A DNA stretch of 64,000 nt from Aldrovandia affinis (Eukaryota; Chordata; Actinopteri; Notacanthiformes; Halosauridae): assembly GCA_029706075.1 (NCBI GenBank), contig JAINUG010000135.1, positions 248,001-312,000 on the forward strand, read 5' to 3'. This document shows positions 21,399 through 34,370 of the stretch, piece by piece; within the stretch, counting starts at the first letter, position 1, and each line of letters starts with the position of its first letter. The position numbers and the translations under genes were made by a program. The notes under the pieces were generated by a model that ran no database searches, was not told where the DNA came from, and saw only the letters and a list, made by a program, of their open reading frames with translations.

Positions 21399-24127
21399 AG
21401 GACAGCAGGGGAGCGCGGGTGTAAATGCAGCACACGCCATGCTCTGTGGCCCAGGAATCGCGTCACCGATTTTAATGCCTTAAACTGATTTCATTCTGTT
21501 TGGTTGGCAGTCGTCTGCACTTTGCAGGCCCTTTGAAATTCTGAGCCGCCAGAAGTTTGTCCCCAAGTCAAGTTTACACTCCTTTGTGCGGCCGTAGAAT
21601 GAGCATCACCGCTGCAGCCACATTCATTTTTATTTAGTTTCCAGGAAGAGAACCCCTGGATCTGGCCTTCTGTTTCCCATGCTCACTCAATAAGCCTCCC
21701 TAAATGCACCGTGTGTGTGTGTGGAGGGGGGCATCCCCTCTGATCACTGGCCTTCTGTTCCTCTCAAACATACCAAATGTGAGCCCCAGATCGGTTCGAA
21801 GAGGCCTTGAAATGAAATCGGTGTATTCCTTTTTGTGTATTCCACGTCCTGTAATAAGTGTATAATACATACTATTGCTGTAATACATGTTTCACTCTGC
21901 TGCAACTGCTCTTAGTGGGGCTATTCATCAAAAGTGCTACAGTGTCAAAATGGCAATATCTATGTTTCTCACATTTTATCACGGAGTGCAATAAAAGATC
22001 AATGGAAAGTACAACAACATTTTTTTGTACGTAATCCTCTGGCCACCAGTTTGAAGCGGTTTGAAGAAGAGGCGAGTGTGATGCTAGTCACAACAAAACG
22101 GACTTGTTGTCTGTAAATCTTAATGTAGTTCACCATCAAGTGTTACAAGATGTTACATTTCCAAGCTATATTTGGTATAAGTAGAAAAACTAGTAATAAA
22201 GTGAATAGTCTTTGCTATGTTGTACAGTAATATAAGGATGTTGTAGTCTGTTGGAGAACGTTTTAATCCTCATAAGCCCACTCCACTGACATGTAACAAA
22301 ACGAATCCCGCAAAATAGCACCATGTTTATAAGCAGTGTGTCCGGTCGGAAAGTACTGCCATGACATGGGTCAAGTAAGAGTGCCGTGCACTAACCTGTC
22401 TTTCCCTGATTTTTGGGGGGGTTTTGTAAACTCTTTCAGTGTCTTACAACATTTCCGTCTGGAATTACATATATTTTCAGGCCTCAATCAGGCCACCCTG
22501 ACGTCCATCTTAATAACACATTTACTAAGATTTATTAATGTTGACTAACCACCAACAATGTATTATTAATGATGTGTAATGCAGTTATTAATAATATATT
22601 AACCATTTATAACTTTACAATATACTAAAGTCACATTAACCTCATGCATGTCCTTTATGTTGTTTAGAGTCAGTGAAAGGCATAGTCATTTAAGGCCCAG
22701 GTAAATGAGAGTGCTAAAAGACCCATTTTCGATTACCTGGCGCTATTCATAGATACTTCCACCTGCCACAGCTTCAAAGAAAAAGGCATTTGACGAAAAT
22801 CAGGTAAACCTAAGATTCACTAAAGTGCTTCTTTGATGGTCCTTTTATGTCTGGTCTGCTTTAATGATCATTGGCACAGCTGTCCTTCACGCCGTGATTC
22901 CGCCAATTAAACGAAATGTGCCATTACAATGTTCCCCCTGGGTAATATGGAACTACTTGGAGTCACGAAACAGTAGGTGCTGCGTTTAAATAGCAGTGCT
23001 ATTTAAATAATGTATCATTTCTGTTAGCCAGTAGAGACAACGGACCAAAAAGTAGGACTTTCTGAGTTTCTTGCTGGACGAATTTCAAATGTACAGATTA
23101 TAAACCGTAAGTGCATACTGTTAAGTTTTAAGCTGTTTTAGTGAAATGTCATGCGGTGTGTGTATTAATTCAGAAACGCTAAGCTACTCTAGGTTTGTTC
23201 CATTTAAAATGTCATACTTTTTCTTGATTTTGTCTTCAAAGACCCATAAGTGTCTCTGTTTGATATTTCAAACAGTGTTGGCAATTTTCTCCCTGCTGGA
23301 GCTTTTCAGAAATGCCCTCTTTTTATTAATTGTGGCTTAAAGCTTCGGGAATTAAGTCAAATGGGACAGAAATTTAATTTGGTGGGGGAAATGTAAATAA
23401 ATATGACCTTTAATATCTTTTGAATTCATATTCATCTCATGTTGATTATTCAATTCAAGGCTGTATTATATGGCATAGAATACACAATGGGACACAATAG
23501 GCGTCTTTTTTTTTATTCTGCCATCTTTTTCACTGCTGGTTTGATATGTTCTTTGGAACATGTTAAGTGATGATGATGATGATGTTGATGATGTTGATAT
23601 TTTTGTTACTATAGTAGTTGTAATAGCAGTGGTAGTAGTATTGTTATTGTAGTTGTTAGAAGCTGTGATTAGATGTGCTATAATTATCATTATTTTATTA
23701 TAATCTAAACATCTATCTAACTACTATTTTCTTTTTTTGTCTTGTTGTTTAACACTTTGTATAATTGCATGTTATAGTCTTTAATAAGGTTAAATGCACT
23801 GCTCAATCAGTATGGCACACTACCACCCACTAACAGATAAATGTAGAGCTCTAAGATAAATAAAATCTATTACATTTTACAAATTAATAATTGTTTTAAC
23901 ACATGTATATCACAAATGACACTCCACAAGACCATACCTATATATACGTATATATATATACACACACATACATACACACATACATACACATCTATACAAC
24001 TCCATTTTGGTGAGAATTTAGGTCAGTTGTACTAAACTTAAATTGTACTATACAAAAACAAGAACAAAAGGAGTGTTTTCCCCCATTTCAAAGCATACTT
24101 TTATTTCTACAGCCCAAAACCCCATAA
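21399..24127. other. Unassigned sequence, possible conserved non-coding DNA
   Basis: No exon is recognised. Segments 22680-22990 and 23060-23400 are of even composition, free of recognisable repeats and contain homeodomain-like words (taatga, ccaattaaa). They are candidates for conserved non-coding elements. Positions 23570-23660 are a mixed GAT/GTA simple repeat, and 23930-24000 a TATA/CACATA simple repeat. Confidence 0.35.
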
Positions 24128-24135
24128 ACAATACC

Positions 24136-24497
24136 AGTAACACTTCATTTGACACGGTCACTTGTGACATGAAAATGACAGGGGCAGGACCATGAGTGTT
24201 GTAAGATGTAATGTCCATTCATAACTAAGTTGTCACACAGTGTCATAACTGTGAACCAATTATTGACATAGTAGTTTCCATATGCCATGGTGAATGCAGT
24301 GTCATGACACTCCTGCTATAATGAGCCCTCCATGCAGGTTGTTCTGTCAGTTGCGTCATGGCACAAACCACAGATTGTGTCATAACAAGGGTATGTCATG
24401 GTTTTGAATGGACATTAACCCTATGACAGGTATTATGGTGTAGTAATGCCACTGTCATTTTCATGTCATAAATTACGATGTTAAATAAAGTGTTACC
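24136..24497. mobile_element. hAT-like MITE E, copy 1, with 8-bp target duplication
   Basis: A 362-bp element has long inverted ends. The left is agtaacacttcatttgacac and then cacttgtgacatgaaaatga. The right, in reverse complement, is ggtaacactttatttaacat followed by a similar gacatgaaaatgaca. It is flanked by the perfect direct repeat acaatacc at 24128-24135 and 24498-24505. The 8-bp duplication points to the hAT superfamily. There is no coding capacity. A second copy lies at about 40606-41200. Confidence 0.88.
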
Positions 24498-24505
24498 ACA
24501 ATACC

Positions 24506-25105
24506 TTCATAATATGTTTTAAATAGAAACGTTTCTTCAGTCTTTTTTTATTTATTTATTTATATACTGCTTGGCACACAAACCCATGTTCCAAAACCTG
24601 GAGCTGTTTTTGAATTGTTTCAGAGAGACCACAAAATCCAGCATGCAACCAAATAGAGACAATTCGCTTAAATGTCACGCCATTCTAAACAAACTCAATT
24701 TAGAATGTCACAATCCACATTTCAGCAACAATCTGATCTGAATTTTTGGAACTAATAAAACAATGATGTGACTCTGCAGCCATTCTGTCAAAACGTACCT
24801 GTCCTAGATGCAAGTCCTGGATCTGAAGTTTAATGTACGATTTAAAAATCTAAGGTTTAATGTACATGTAATGTAATGTTGCATTAAATGTATGGTGTAA
24901 AATGTGACTCATAATTGTATGTGTCATTGTATTTGCACTTGGCTTTTAGCTTATATTTAATATATTTCTACAGCTGGGTATTTATGGAAGCTGCCAACAT
25001 TCCTTGATCAAGCCGCGCTTCCACCTATTCACAAACGAATAATGAGCAGCACTGTAAAAATTCAGTGATATATTTTTTTTTCATGCATGATTCTCTTCTT
25101 TAAAG
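24506..25105. other. Intron sequence upstream of the membrane-anchor exon
   Basis: No exon 1 candidate is visible in this 600 bp. The final bases form the acceptor: a pyrimidine-rich run and then ttctttaaag. Confidence 0.5.
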
Positions 25106-25226
25106 GTTGGGCAAGGAGAAAAAGAGCAGATACCAGTTGGGGGTGCTAGCACTGGACCTGGTCCTCTTGTCCTTCAGCCTCGGCGTCTTCAGCTTGAAAT
25201 ACTTTTGGAGCCCAAGTCCTGGGAAG
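25106..25226 (+). CDS. tnmd: tenomodulin-like exon encoding the membrane anchor
   Basis: This internal exon is 121 bp. It starts after the acceptor ctttaaag in phase 2 and ends at gggaag before the strong donor gtaagg, in phase 0. The frame gives a basic patch (LGKEKKSRYQ), a hydrophobic span of about 20 residues (LGVLALDLVLLSFSLGVFSL) and then KYFWSPSPGK. A short basic cytoplasmic side, one signal-anchor helix and a Tyr-Phe-Trp junction match the type II topology of tenomodulin and chondromodulin. The join to the exon at 59852 (PGK|VYSHRYKV) falls where the family has its own exon boundary. Tenomodulin is a tendon and ligament membrane glycoprotein with a BRICHOS domain. No overlapping frame of any length competes. 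Confidence 0.78.
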
Positions 25227-25349
25227 GTAAGGACCTGTGTGAGGGGCTGATGGGAGATTGAGTTCAGACCTGGAGTCCAAGTCGCTCCGCAAACCCCATG
25301 ACTCGACTTCTCCGGTCATCGGCCCCCTGAAGCATCGGCCCCCTGAAGC

Positions 25350-25513
25350 AAAGCATTTTAAGCATTTAGCAGACGCTCTTGTCCAGAGCGACTTACAAGA
25401 TGTGCATCAATACATGGTAGGAATAATCATACGAGATCAGTGCAGGAATACAGCAATAGACATCATTGCAGGCATCTCACCATACCTGTAACACCGGAAG
25501 GAAAAGGTTAGTG
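25350..25513 (-). repeat. L2-type 3' end repeat (family C), copy 2
   Basis: Reverse-strand copy of the 9551-9740 unit, from the tail words agcatttagcagacgctctt to the other end, taacaccggaaggaaaaggt. It lies about 120 bp downstream of the tnmd exon and within its intron. A 16-bp tandem duplication (ggccccctgaagcatc) immediately precedes it. Confidence 0.82.
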
Positions 25514-25940
25514 ACATTAACTGAGTCACATCAGTTTAGCTAGATGGACAAGATCCAGGTAGTGGAGTCTGAAGGGCTGGGTTTGGTTAGTGATTGTTTA
25601 TAAGTGAGGTCAAAATGTGTGGGACCAGGACAGAGAAGAGGGCTCAGGCGCCCGGAGGGACAGGTTTAACAGTGCAGAGACATAACTGATCACATGAAGG
25701 TAGCCAGGGCTGTGGTTAATGTTTATAAGTGAAAAATGTGTGGAAAGAGAGTGTTGCATTATGAAGAACTGAAGCAGTAAGTGGTTTGGGTTTGAATAGA
25801 ATTTCCAAGTCTACCTAGTTGACCTTTGAACTTGGAACCACATACCTGGATGTACCTGCAGAACCCCCCCCCCCCCTTTCAAAAACGGTGTGAAAGAGAG
25901 AACTAGTTAACAGCATAACTAATAATTCACTTTTTTCGGC
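25514..25940. other. Unassigned intron sequence
   Basis: Nothing recognisable apart from a C-run at 25866-25878. Confidence 0.4.
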
Positions 25941-26160
25941 CTGCCACGTGGTCTAGTGGTTTCAACGTCCGACGCTAGCCACGGCGACCGGGGTTTGACT
26001 CCCGGCCGCGCCAGAGGTGGCAATTGGCTGTCCGCCTTTGTCACGGCTCTGGCAGTGAACTTTGAGGGAGGGATTGACCTGAAAATAGTGGGTGTAATTG
26101 GCTACCAAATTGGGAGAAAAACAGGATAAAATCTGTAAAACAAAAATAAAATAAAAAAAT
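25941..26160 (+). mobile_element. SINE B copy 3, short form
   Basis: The tRNA-like head is well kept: ggcctgccacgtggtctagt carries box A-like TGGTCTAGTGG, and box B-like GGTTTGACTCC follows. The tail gggtgtaattggctaccaaa and ttgggagaaaaacagg matches copies 1 and 2. The central body is much shorter, so this is an internally deleted or different subfamily member. An A-rich end (caaaaataaaataaaaaaat) follows. Confidence 0.82.
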
Positions 26161-26696
26161 GTAATCAAACTGCATCTCTCCTACACTGTAGCTTGCTTTA
26201 AAACTCAATATTTCAATATATTTTGCATCACGATTTTTTAATCAAGTCTAACAATACAAGTCCATACTTCCAACTGTACAAAATACCACTAAAATACGCG
26301 ACCCACACACACACACACACACAGATAGACAGACAGACCAAATAAACTGCACTGATGTTCAGCAAAGTTTTATTGTAATTCTGCAGACATTATAGTAACT
26401 ACTACTGTTTTGAGAAAATGGAAAGAGTGACTGAAGAGCAAGACCTACCTCCACGCATTTGAATTCCATTTGTACTATTCTTTTATTTGAGTTCTAAACA
26501 TCAAAATAGCTGCCAAGCACAAACTGCGCATTGATCCGCTCTGAAGAGGCCTCTCTACGTGACTTTGGTGTCTATGTGGTCTGGCAGCTTAGACACGGGG
26601 CAACGTTAGCCTGTTGCCACCTTATGTGAACTCTTTCTGCATGGATACACTATACTATACTATACTCCCAACACTATACTCCCCAAAAATAAAAAT
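26161..26696. other. Unassigned intron with CA repeat
   Basis: A (CA)n run with GACA units lies at 26303-26340, and a short TATAC tandem at 26650-26667. Otherwise nothing is recognised. Confidence 0.4.
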
Positions 26697-26885
26697 AATT
26701 CACTAACCTTTTCCTTCCCGGTGTTACAGGTATGGTACGCAGATGCCTGCAATGATGTCTATTGCTGTATTCCTGCACTTATCTCGTGCACTAACTATGA
26801 TTGTTCCTACCATGTATTAATGCACATCTTGTAAGTCGCTCTAGATAAGAGCATCTGCTAAATGCTTAAAATGTAAATGTAAAAT
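26697..26885 (+). repeat. L2-type 3' end repeat (family C), copy 3
   Basis: Same unit as 9551-9740: actaaccttttccttcccgg at the start and gtaagtcgctctagataaga, gcatctgctaaatg and TGTAAA-like words at the end. It is in the opposite orientation to copy 2, about 1.2 kb away. Confidence 0.85.
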
Positions 26886-27684
26886 GTGGATAGAGGCTAC
26901 AAGTGAGCAACAAGAATGTTGCAGTCACATCCTGGTGAGTATATGTGGCATACGCATGCATGCCCCAGATCTGAAGTTCCTGTTTTTTTTGTTTGTGTTT
27001 TTAGAGAAGGCAGGTGCCTCAGTTGTAACATCAGGATGTGAGGCATCGCAACTGTAACACCAGTCGCCATATGTGACATATATCTGGTGCATACTGCAAA
27101 AAAAGTTTCTAATGGTATTGAAGGAATTGTACTTCAAGAGTGGGGGAGCTGCCACACATGTCAGCCCTACAGACGTTGGAGTCATTTGAACAGCACCCTG
27201 TACACTCCAGCTTCCATAGGTCCTAATAAGAAAACTTAAACAGTGTCATTTTAATGAGCTTTCGCTACCTGAAATAATTTGACGTTGTGTGTGTGTATAT
27301 ATATATATATATATTTATATCTACTTGGTTAAATAAGCTTAATTAAGTTACCAGGAGATTTTGTGTGTGGCAAAGCATTCATCTGTGCCTGGCATGCCAT
27401 TTATTCTTCGTTCTGTCAGTTCAGGCTTATTGGAGGCATCTAGCAGTGCAGTAAATTTGTTGACACTGTTCCAGGCCGTTACCACTGGCTGTCCACTCCT
27501 AATTGCTGCTGGCCATTTAACACTTGGTTTTTCAAACCAATTTATCAGTCGCTCCAGGATTTAGATCCCTCCATGCCTATAATTGGAGGAACCTCTTGTT
27601 CCCTCAATTCATCATGTAAAATGAACCATTCTCACTCTTGATGGAGCGCAGCTTTATATCCACCACCTTTCTTTCAGGGGCAGT

Positions 27685-27723
<39 letters not shown>

Positions 27724-29194
27724 AATAACCCCATAGGAGAGTTTAGGAATAATTTTGAACAACAGCAACTTTACGCATTCTCTATTTTCTCAAGCGGCGT
27801 CTTTAATGAAAACAAGTCGGACGTTTGATGCTGTCCCCTCAGCCTGAAATAAGCGTTGGGCTAGATATGAAACCCCATAAATGGATAAATTGACAATTTT
27901 CTATTTTGTGTGATGTATTCAAAAATGTTGGTGCAGTGACAGTACGATAGTGATAAATGATAGTTTTTTTCCCAAGAATCTTCAAATTCTCGCACAGACG
28001 GTGGTCATTTTTTGTAGCTGTAAGATACCAATAGCTTTGGTGACAGAACACCACTGCAAATACCGCATTTTATATCACCAACATATATACAATTGAGACA
28101 GAGAGGTGACTCTAGATAGGGATATATGTTCTGGAAGTACTGTATATCCACACAGAATCTGTCTTTCGTATCACAGTGACAGTCACTGCATATTTACTGC
28201 CATTTGTATATCACGCTTAGTTGCACCCTTGGAAATTAATGCATTCAATTTACGAATCAAAATGAGGCTTCTGTCAATAACGACCTTCAGCACCGAGGAA
28301 GATCTTTAGTTCCTTTGGAGTCTCGGCGTGTCTTGTCAATTCCTGTGCAGAAATAATCGCGCGGGGCAGGCAGTGGGCCTCGTCTCCTGGCCTCATCTCT
28401 GGAATTAATTACCTTGACAATTTGTTCTTTGTCCTTGGTAAATATTTCACGATGTAAGTGGATGAGTTATTATTGCCAGTCTTATGGCCGCGGTCAGTCT
28501 CACGTGACTCCCTAATGCGCGGGGGCCAAGGTGATTGATGTTAAAAATGAAACGCCGTCCCTGTGCATCAAGGCCTCCCGTCCACCTGTAATGAGGTCTG
28601 CGGGACAGAGGCGCAAACCCCGGCCCTCCCGAGAACGAGAGAGACGGAAACGCCCGCCTGGCCGAACGGGGACGGGACCGCGTCTCTTAAGAAAGGCAAC
28701 TCCAGCCGATGTCTGGTTGCCGTGGGTGACAGACGGCAGAGAAGAGAAAAAGAGTACCAGCGCAGTCTTAACGTCGCAACCAAAACCCGTGGCTTATACG
28801 TTTCACTGCGCCCGTGTCAATATTTCAGATGCGCGGATGTGTGCTTCGAGGTGCCTTTTTTTTGACAGGATCATCTCTTGTTTGGTTCAAGTTATGTGCA
28901 AAGCCCTTCACTCTTTGGTTTATATTGCTTCGTAATCCCTCTGAAAGGTTGAACACCTGGCAAACCTATTAGAACTCAATTCATCAATATCGCGTGGGGT
29001 TTTGTCTTTCGCCTCCTCCCTGCAGCGCTGCAGCTGTAGGTCTCCGACACCCAACTTTGCATAGACGGCCGTAGAAGCATAATTTGTTCCACAAGTTCTA
29101 TTTCAATACGACATGATAACCACTTGGGAAAATCCTTTTAATTACTTGTAAACATATGTTCTTGCAGAGGCCCCAGTAAGAGTTTGAGTAAGAT
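26886..29194. other. Intron sequence with possible conserved non-coding blocks
   Basis: No exon is recognised. Segments 27210-27650 and 28290-28530 are repeat-free and of mixed composition with homeodomain-like TAATTA words (for example ggaattaattaccttgacaa near 28401). They look like candidate conserved elements. A (CA)n run lies at 27686-27721, a TATA run at 27295-27315, and a GC-rich patch at 28520-28860 that yields unsupported open frames. Confidence 0.35.
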
Positions 29195-29430
29195 TTCTTT
29201 CTTTTTAAAAATTTGTTTCCGTTTTTCTCCCAATTTTAGTGGCCAATTATACCCTCTATTTACTTTGATATGCCCTCCCAACATGAATTCGCCGCTGCTC
29301 GTCTCTACGAGGCAAGCTAATTCTCCGAGGGCAGTGAACTCCTTCGAGATGGAATTCGCCCACCCATGTTCTGGAGTCACCCTTGCGTGCTTCTCAGCGA
29401 ATTCGTGCCGGCTCATCCTCACGCACCTGT
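29195..29430 (-). mobile_element. SINE B-related fragment
   Basis: The stretch ccgtttttctcccaatttta, gtggccaattataccctcta is the reverse complement of the SINE B tail. The remainder up to 29430 differs from the other copies, so it is either another subfamily sharing the tail or a fragment joined to unrelated sequence. No tRNA-like head is seen. Confidence 0.6.
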
Positions 29431-31489
29431 TCTAATGAGACCTGCAGAATCATTCAGTATGAGTGAGCAATCACAGTGCTACGATCATTGTCACAAAGGC
29501 GATGTAGGTTGTAATGTCTTGTGTTTATTTTGAGTTACTTCTAATAAGACATGATCCTCAGCATTGTGGATGATCGTGTATTGGGTTTAAAAACACAGAA
29601 GTAGCTAGTAGTTCCATTTAAGCTCTTCATTGTGCTCTTCTGTGTGCGTGTGTCATACCCTGTGCTGCATTACTGAGCTTCTAGCTGGGCGACAAAAATA
29701 GGCCGTGAAGTTTTGGGTGACCTAACGCAATGCACACAAGACTTTTAACAGTGATACACAGGGGCTGAGGTAATCAACCAGCAGCAAAGCATTGTGGGCC
29801 AGGGACATCTGGACAGAGCACAATATCGTGAAATTGCCTCAGTAACACATGTCTGGGGAGGTCTGAGGGGAGCGAGCCATTTTTCAAGCAGAGATTGTGT
29901 CGCGGGCTTGTTGGCTCACATTGATCCCAAGGCATGTTCTAACAATTCGCTCGCTGACCGCCTCGATAATATTTAAGTATGACAATGTGATATCCAATGA
30001 ATACTATTGCACCTGCTCTTGTTTTCATGGCCACAGGTGGAACACATTGCATCTTTATTTATTTACTGGTCATGTCCTGGGTCTATAAAAAATCCCATTT
30101 CTCTTTCCGGAGCCGAAATCAAACACAAGGCTGTTTAGCATTATTTCATGGTCTCATAATAGTGTTTCGGCTGCCTTGGGATGCAGGGAAGAGGGAATAG
30201 GCCAAAGCGCTTTGTAGCCGAGCAGAAAACAATCATATTACGCATTTCTTATTTCATTCAAATTCAAATGGAATGGAACACTTTTCAAAAATCGTATTCC
30301 CGATACCATACACGGAGCCCAACATTTTTTGCAAAGAGGTCAAATACGCTTAATTTTCCCCCTTTCTGGACTCATGCGCTGGACATGTTCTCACGTGCTG
30401 TCTTGGGGGCAAATCATGATTTTAATAGAGCAGTCTTCCGAATTGGAGTAGTTGGTTTGGGCAGCCCCCTGTGGGAATCGTGGCCTCCTGCTTGTTATAG
30501 TCCCTGATTGTACATGTCAAGCTCGTTCACTCATTTAAAGCCCTGTATCAACTTCTACCCAGCGGTTGCAACAAACTGCTTACTATTCTGTCTTAGGCTG
30601 GGCTTAGGCACTGTCTAAACCTAGCGGGGGAGGGGGTGGGGGGAAGAAAGAAAAGAGAGAAATGGCCTGAGCCGGGCCCGGCGGAGCATCTGACGCGCCG
30701 AGGTGCGTAGCGAGGTGACCCGGTACGACGGCGGCCGTCATTTTATCCTGCCGCTGGGACCGGGCATCTCGGGAGTACGTCTGACACAGAGACACCACGA
30801 GACACCACGAGGCATGCTGGGAATTGTCATCAGGCCACGCCACGTGGCAGGCAGGCGGCGTGCCTTTTTTTTTAAAAGGAGCCGAGGGAAAGAGGAGGAA
30901 ATTAGCATTTGAATTGCTGGCAGTCTTATTTCCTCCAGTTCCCCACCACACTCTCATCTGTAACTCGCTATATGCACCGCTGACAAACTCACCAGGTCAC
31001 CGGGGCAGGGCTTGCAGACTGCCTCTGCCCCGTTCGTTTGCCAAGCAGTCCTCCTCTCTTCTGCGGCACAATTTACAGTGTGATTGAGCTTTCGCGTCCT
31101 ATTTCATTTCTCCGGAGTTGGACAGTGCAGTCTCCAGGTGCTGTAATTATACATTCACAGCCACGCTACCGGACAGGGGGAGACCGCAGTCTCTTCGACT
31201 ACTCCACCGTACTCTCGCTCTCTGGTTCTGCCTGCGGTTTCACCTGTCAGAGTGGCTGGGTTCCTTGTCTGTGTGAAGAATTCGCATTTGTACTTTATGG
31301 TAAACACCTGTCTTTCAGTGTGCTGTGCGGTGCGGTTCACCTACCCTACAGCAGATATCCATGCAAGTTTCGGGGGTGTTATACAGCCAGCTATAGAAAG
31401 TGTAAAGTTACTCTGCTGCGTACAGAGCAATTTTAGTGCCGGGTACTGTGCATGCCCACACAGGGGCCAGTGCAGTCACTTGGGACGCA
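29431..31489. other. Unassigned intron sequence with GC-rich patch
   Basis: No exon is recognised. Positions 30620-30900 are GC-rich, with a direct repeat 'gagacaccac' at 30788 and 30799. Open frames here lack splice context or recognisable domains. Confidence 0.35.
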
Positions 31490-31716
31490 CTTTACATTAA
31501 GTGACCCTAATATCTGTGTATTCACACTGTAACTACAGTGGTAGATACTGTGTAACTACTGTGTAATTACATATTTGTTACAGTGTACTTACAGTGGTAA
31601 AACTGTGTGTGGCTGTATTTCAAATGTTGTCTTCGCACTACATTCACAACATTAAGCTGCCACAGTCACTGTTGTAAGTGTTAGCTAGCTAATTTCAATT
31701 GCCTTTCATCAGTTTT

Positions 31717-31812
31717 CTTAGCACTTTTTGTACTGTACAGCACTTTGGGATTTTTCCTAATGAAATTATGCTTTACAAATACAGTGTATTGTTATTATTA
31801 TTATAATTATTC
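31717..31812 (+). repeat. LINE-like 3' tail with TTA microsatellite
   Basis: The phrase ctgtacagcactttgggatt, tttcctaatgaaattatgct, ttacaaatacagtg and then (TTA)n resembles the 3' ends of fish LINEs, with their 'agcactttgggat...ctttacaaata' motif. No coding part is attached. Confidence 0.5.
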
Positions 31813-33534
31813 ATGTAAAGTGGGTACTTTACTTGAAACATGTAATTGGTGTGGCTGGGTGGTGCTAAGAGGAGTTTGTCTGCTAAATGGCATATATTAT
31901 TGTCATTGAAGGACGGATACTTAATCCGAGGGAACGTCCGTCTCCTCTGGAAAAGTTTGATGGGATCATTAGTCAGGGCTGCCACAGCACCACACTTCAC
32001 CATGGTTTGTTTTTTTCAATGTGGGATAACTTATCATAGATAAAGTGTACTGGTCACCGCTGCCTGCCAGATGTTCTTTGTTTTCTTGCTCAATATTACT
32101 GTGATATAGCAATGCAGCGACCATAATGTTCTCATAAATATCAAACACAGAAGATCGGCACCTTGCCCCTCACCAAGTCTGTGCATGTTCTGTTCTCTAT
32201 TGGATTGGATTCAGACTGCCAAATATTCACCTGCATTTGATAGTTTGGGCTCGTTGTTGCGCACGCTGTTATCTCGGCCCTAACGTAAAGCATATTCACT
32301 GTGGTTGGGTGCAATCTCAGGATTCATCCAAGAGCTATTCCAAAGATGTTATTTCAAAAAGGGAGACAGCTCATCTGAATCTAATTTGCTTCACAACCCA
32401 AAACACGACAGTTTTACTGCGCCTTGAAAAACACGGCAGACGTCCAAGAAGATGAGTTTCTGATACGAGAATAAATAAAACATCACCCAGCTGACGCTCA
32501 AAGTCCTTTTACACTGAACTAATCTCAGCTGCAAAGGTGTTTAAATTGATTATTGCATAATTTATCTTGCAATACATTGCCCATAAAGCAAACCTCTTTT
32601 TTTAGTTTGAAGGCTTGACTGACTGCTGTACCTTTCTCATTCTGAGTGCTGTGTTGAATCTCCGCATATCCGTGTTTCCCTTTATCTGATCCTGGACTTG
32701 ACGCAGTGCTGACAGCCTCATCTGCAGTGGAGGAATATTCCTCTTGTACACACACAGCTCTTGTGTACACTCACTCACACACACACACACATGTGTACGC
32801 ACACATACGCACACACCTTCCTTGCAGTGATTCAAGAGACTACAGGCAATCTTCTGCCAGGTACCAGGATGACTAAAATTAGTTTTAAAATGTTCACACC
32901 AACAAAGTGCCTGAGATGTATATAATGTCAGGATTCAAGATACTTGTGATTTATATCCAAGCACAAGAGGAAGAATTGCCCACGGTCGAGGTTCTCTAGG
33001 GTTTAGGTTTAGGTTTAGGTTAAGAATGAAAATTTGGACTGCCAGCTCTCACCATTCATATGTAGCATTCAGTTCTGTTGTTATTCAAATATTCAAACTA
33101 ATTTTCTCTGTTACAGATGCACATCGCTATAGAACAATAAATAAGATGCTACTGTCTTTTTAAATAGCATGTGTTTATTATCTATAATATCCTCGGGGTA
33201 CAAAACAAATCTAAAGGCATTGGTGAGGCCAGCATTCATGACTGTGGAAGACATAATGCAAGGACTTGCAGACACTGGCCTTGTGAATAGAACCTTCTGC
33301 TCCATTATTCACTGTCCTTGCCTGTAAAAAGCTATCATGAGTTATGTGTTAGACACTAAATCAGCAACAAATGACATAAGCCCCGTCCTCATGATCTGTC
33401 TCAACATTTCTTTTAAAAAGGCCCCTGTTAATCATCCCCCCCTCAACCACGGGCCTATTCAGCGTGTATTCATTTCAGATTTTCTAAAACAAAATGGCTC
33501 AACAATCTATTTTTTTCTTTGTTCCACCCAGAAG

Positions 33535-33536
<2 letters not shown>
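31813..33536. other. Unassigned intron sequence
   Basis: No gene is recognised. Mixed CA repeats lie at 32752-32818. A short telomere-like tandem of the unit ttaggt (four copies) is at 33000-33024. Confidence 0.4.

Positions 33537-33609
<73 letters not shown>
33537..33609. repeat. (TG)n microsatellite
   Basis: About 36 perfect TG units. The overlapping Cys-Val and Thr-His open frames are products of the repeat. Confidence 0.97.
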
Positions 33610-33612
<3 letters not shown>

Positions 33613-34367
33613 TGTTTTTACTTTTTCCACTGAAACTGTCACAAATGCATTTCATGCTTCATGTTTTTTTGGGGTGTTTATTTGCAGCCACAGAATGCCA
33701 CCCTGAGGGATATCACCTCAAAGCACGGACCATAAGGAAGATACAAACATTAAACCATTTGGGTTGTCAATACAATTTGAACGGTAACCATTTTAATTAT
33801 GAGGTTATCTCACCATTAGTGACAAAAACGATAAACAAAGTCAGTCCTGTTATTTTACTCAAAACCTTCAGTGCACTTCCATTTTAAAAAGAAACAGATA
33901 TCTGCTAAGATTTTAAAAAAGCTAAAAAAACACTGTTGTAATATATAAATAAAGGGTGCTAGATTGCAACATGGTCTACTCTAGGCTTTTCCCTGGTGTG
34001 ATATTTACTTTGTGTTGTTTGTGGAGCGCCCCCAGTTGACTCTGTATGCAGATGTGGGTGTGGAGTCAGGTTGAACAAGAAAGAATGTTTGTTACGAGCC
34101 TCTGCCTTTATTTGAGGAGCAAACGCGACGGAGTTTATTCCAGAGGCTTCTCCCGTGAAGCTGTAATTGTATGCGGCGCTCTTTGTTTTTTGTTTTTTTA
34201 AAGGATTTTATTGCAGACAGTGAAATACTACTCAATTTACCACTTGAGAAAGTCATTTGAAAAAAACAACAACTAAGAGGGTCCTACTATTTATGGTAAA
34301 CATGGGCACTTTCTCAACGTCAAGGTTAAATTTGAATGCCGCTCCGCCCAAGCTTTTGGAAAGAGCT

Positions 34368-34370
<3 letters not shown>
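33610..34370. other. Unassigned intron sequence
   Basis: Nothing gene-like is recognised. Confidence 0.4.

Noticed and set aside
28531-28935. 134-codon Arg/Pro-rich frame
   Set aside because: GC-rich sequence with no known domain and an overlapping frame of similar length, so it is probably chance.
31490-31850. Possible MITE with 'ctttacattaagtgacc' end
   Set aside because: The left end looks familiar, but no convincing matching right end or target duplication was found.
33000-33024. Interstitial telomere repeat
   Set aside because: Only about four units of ttaggt, not TTAGGG, so too short and not the telomeric unit.
33337-33887. Cys-Val and Thr-His repeat frames
   Set aside because: They are products of the (TG)n microsatellite.
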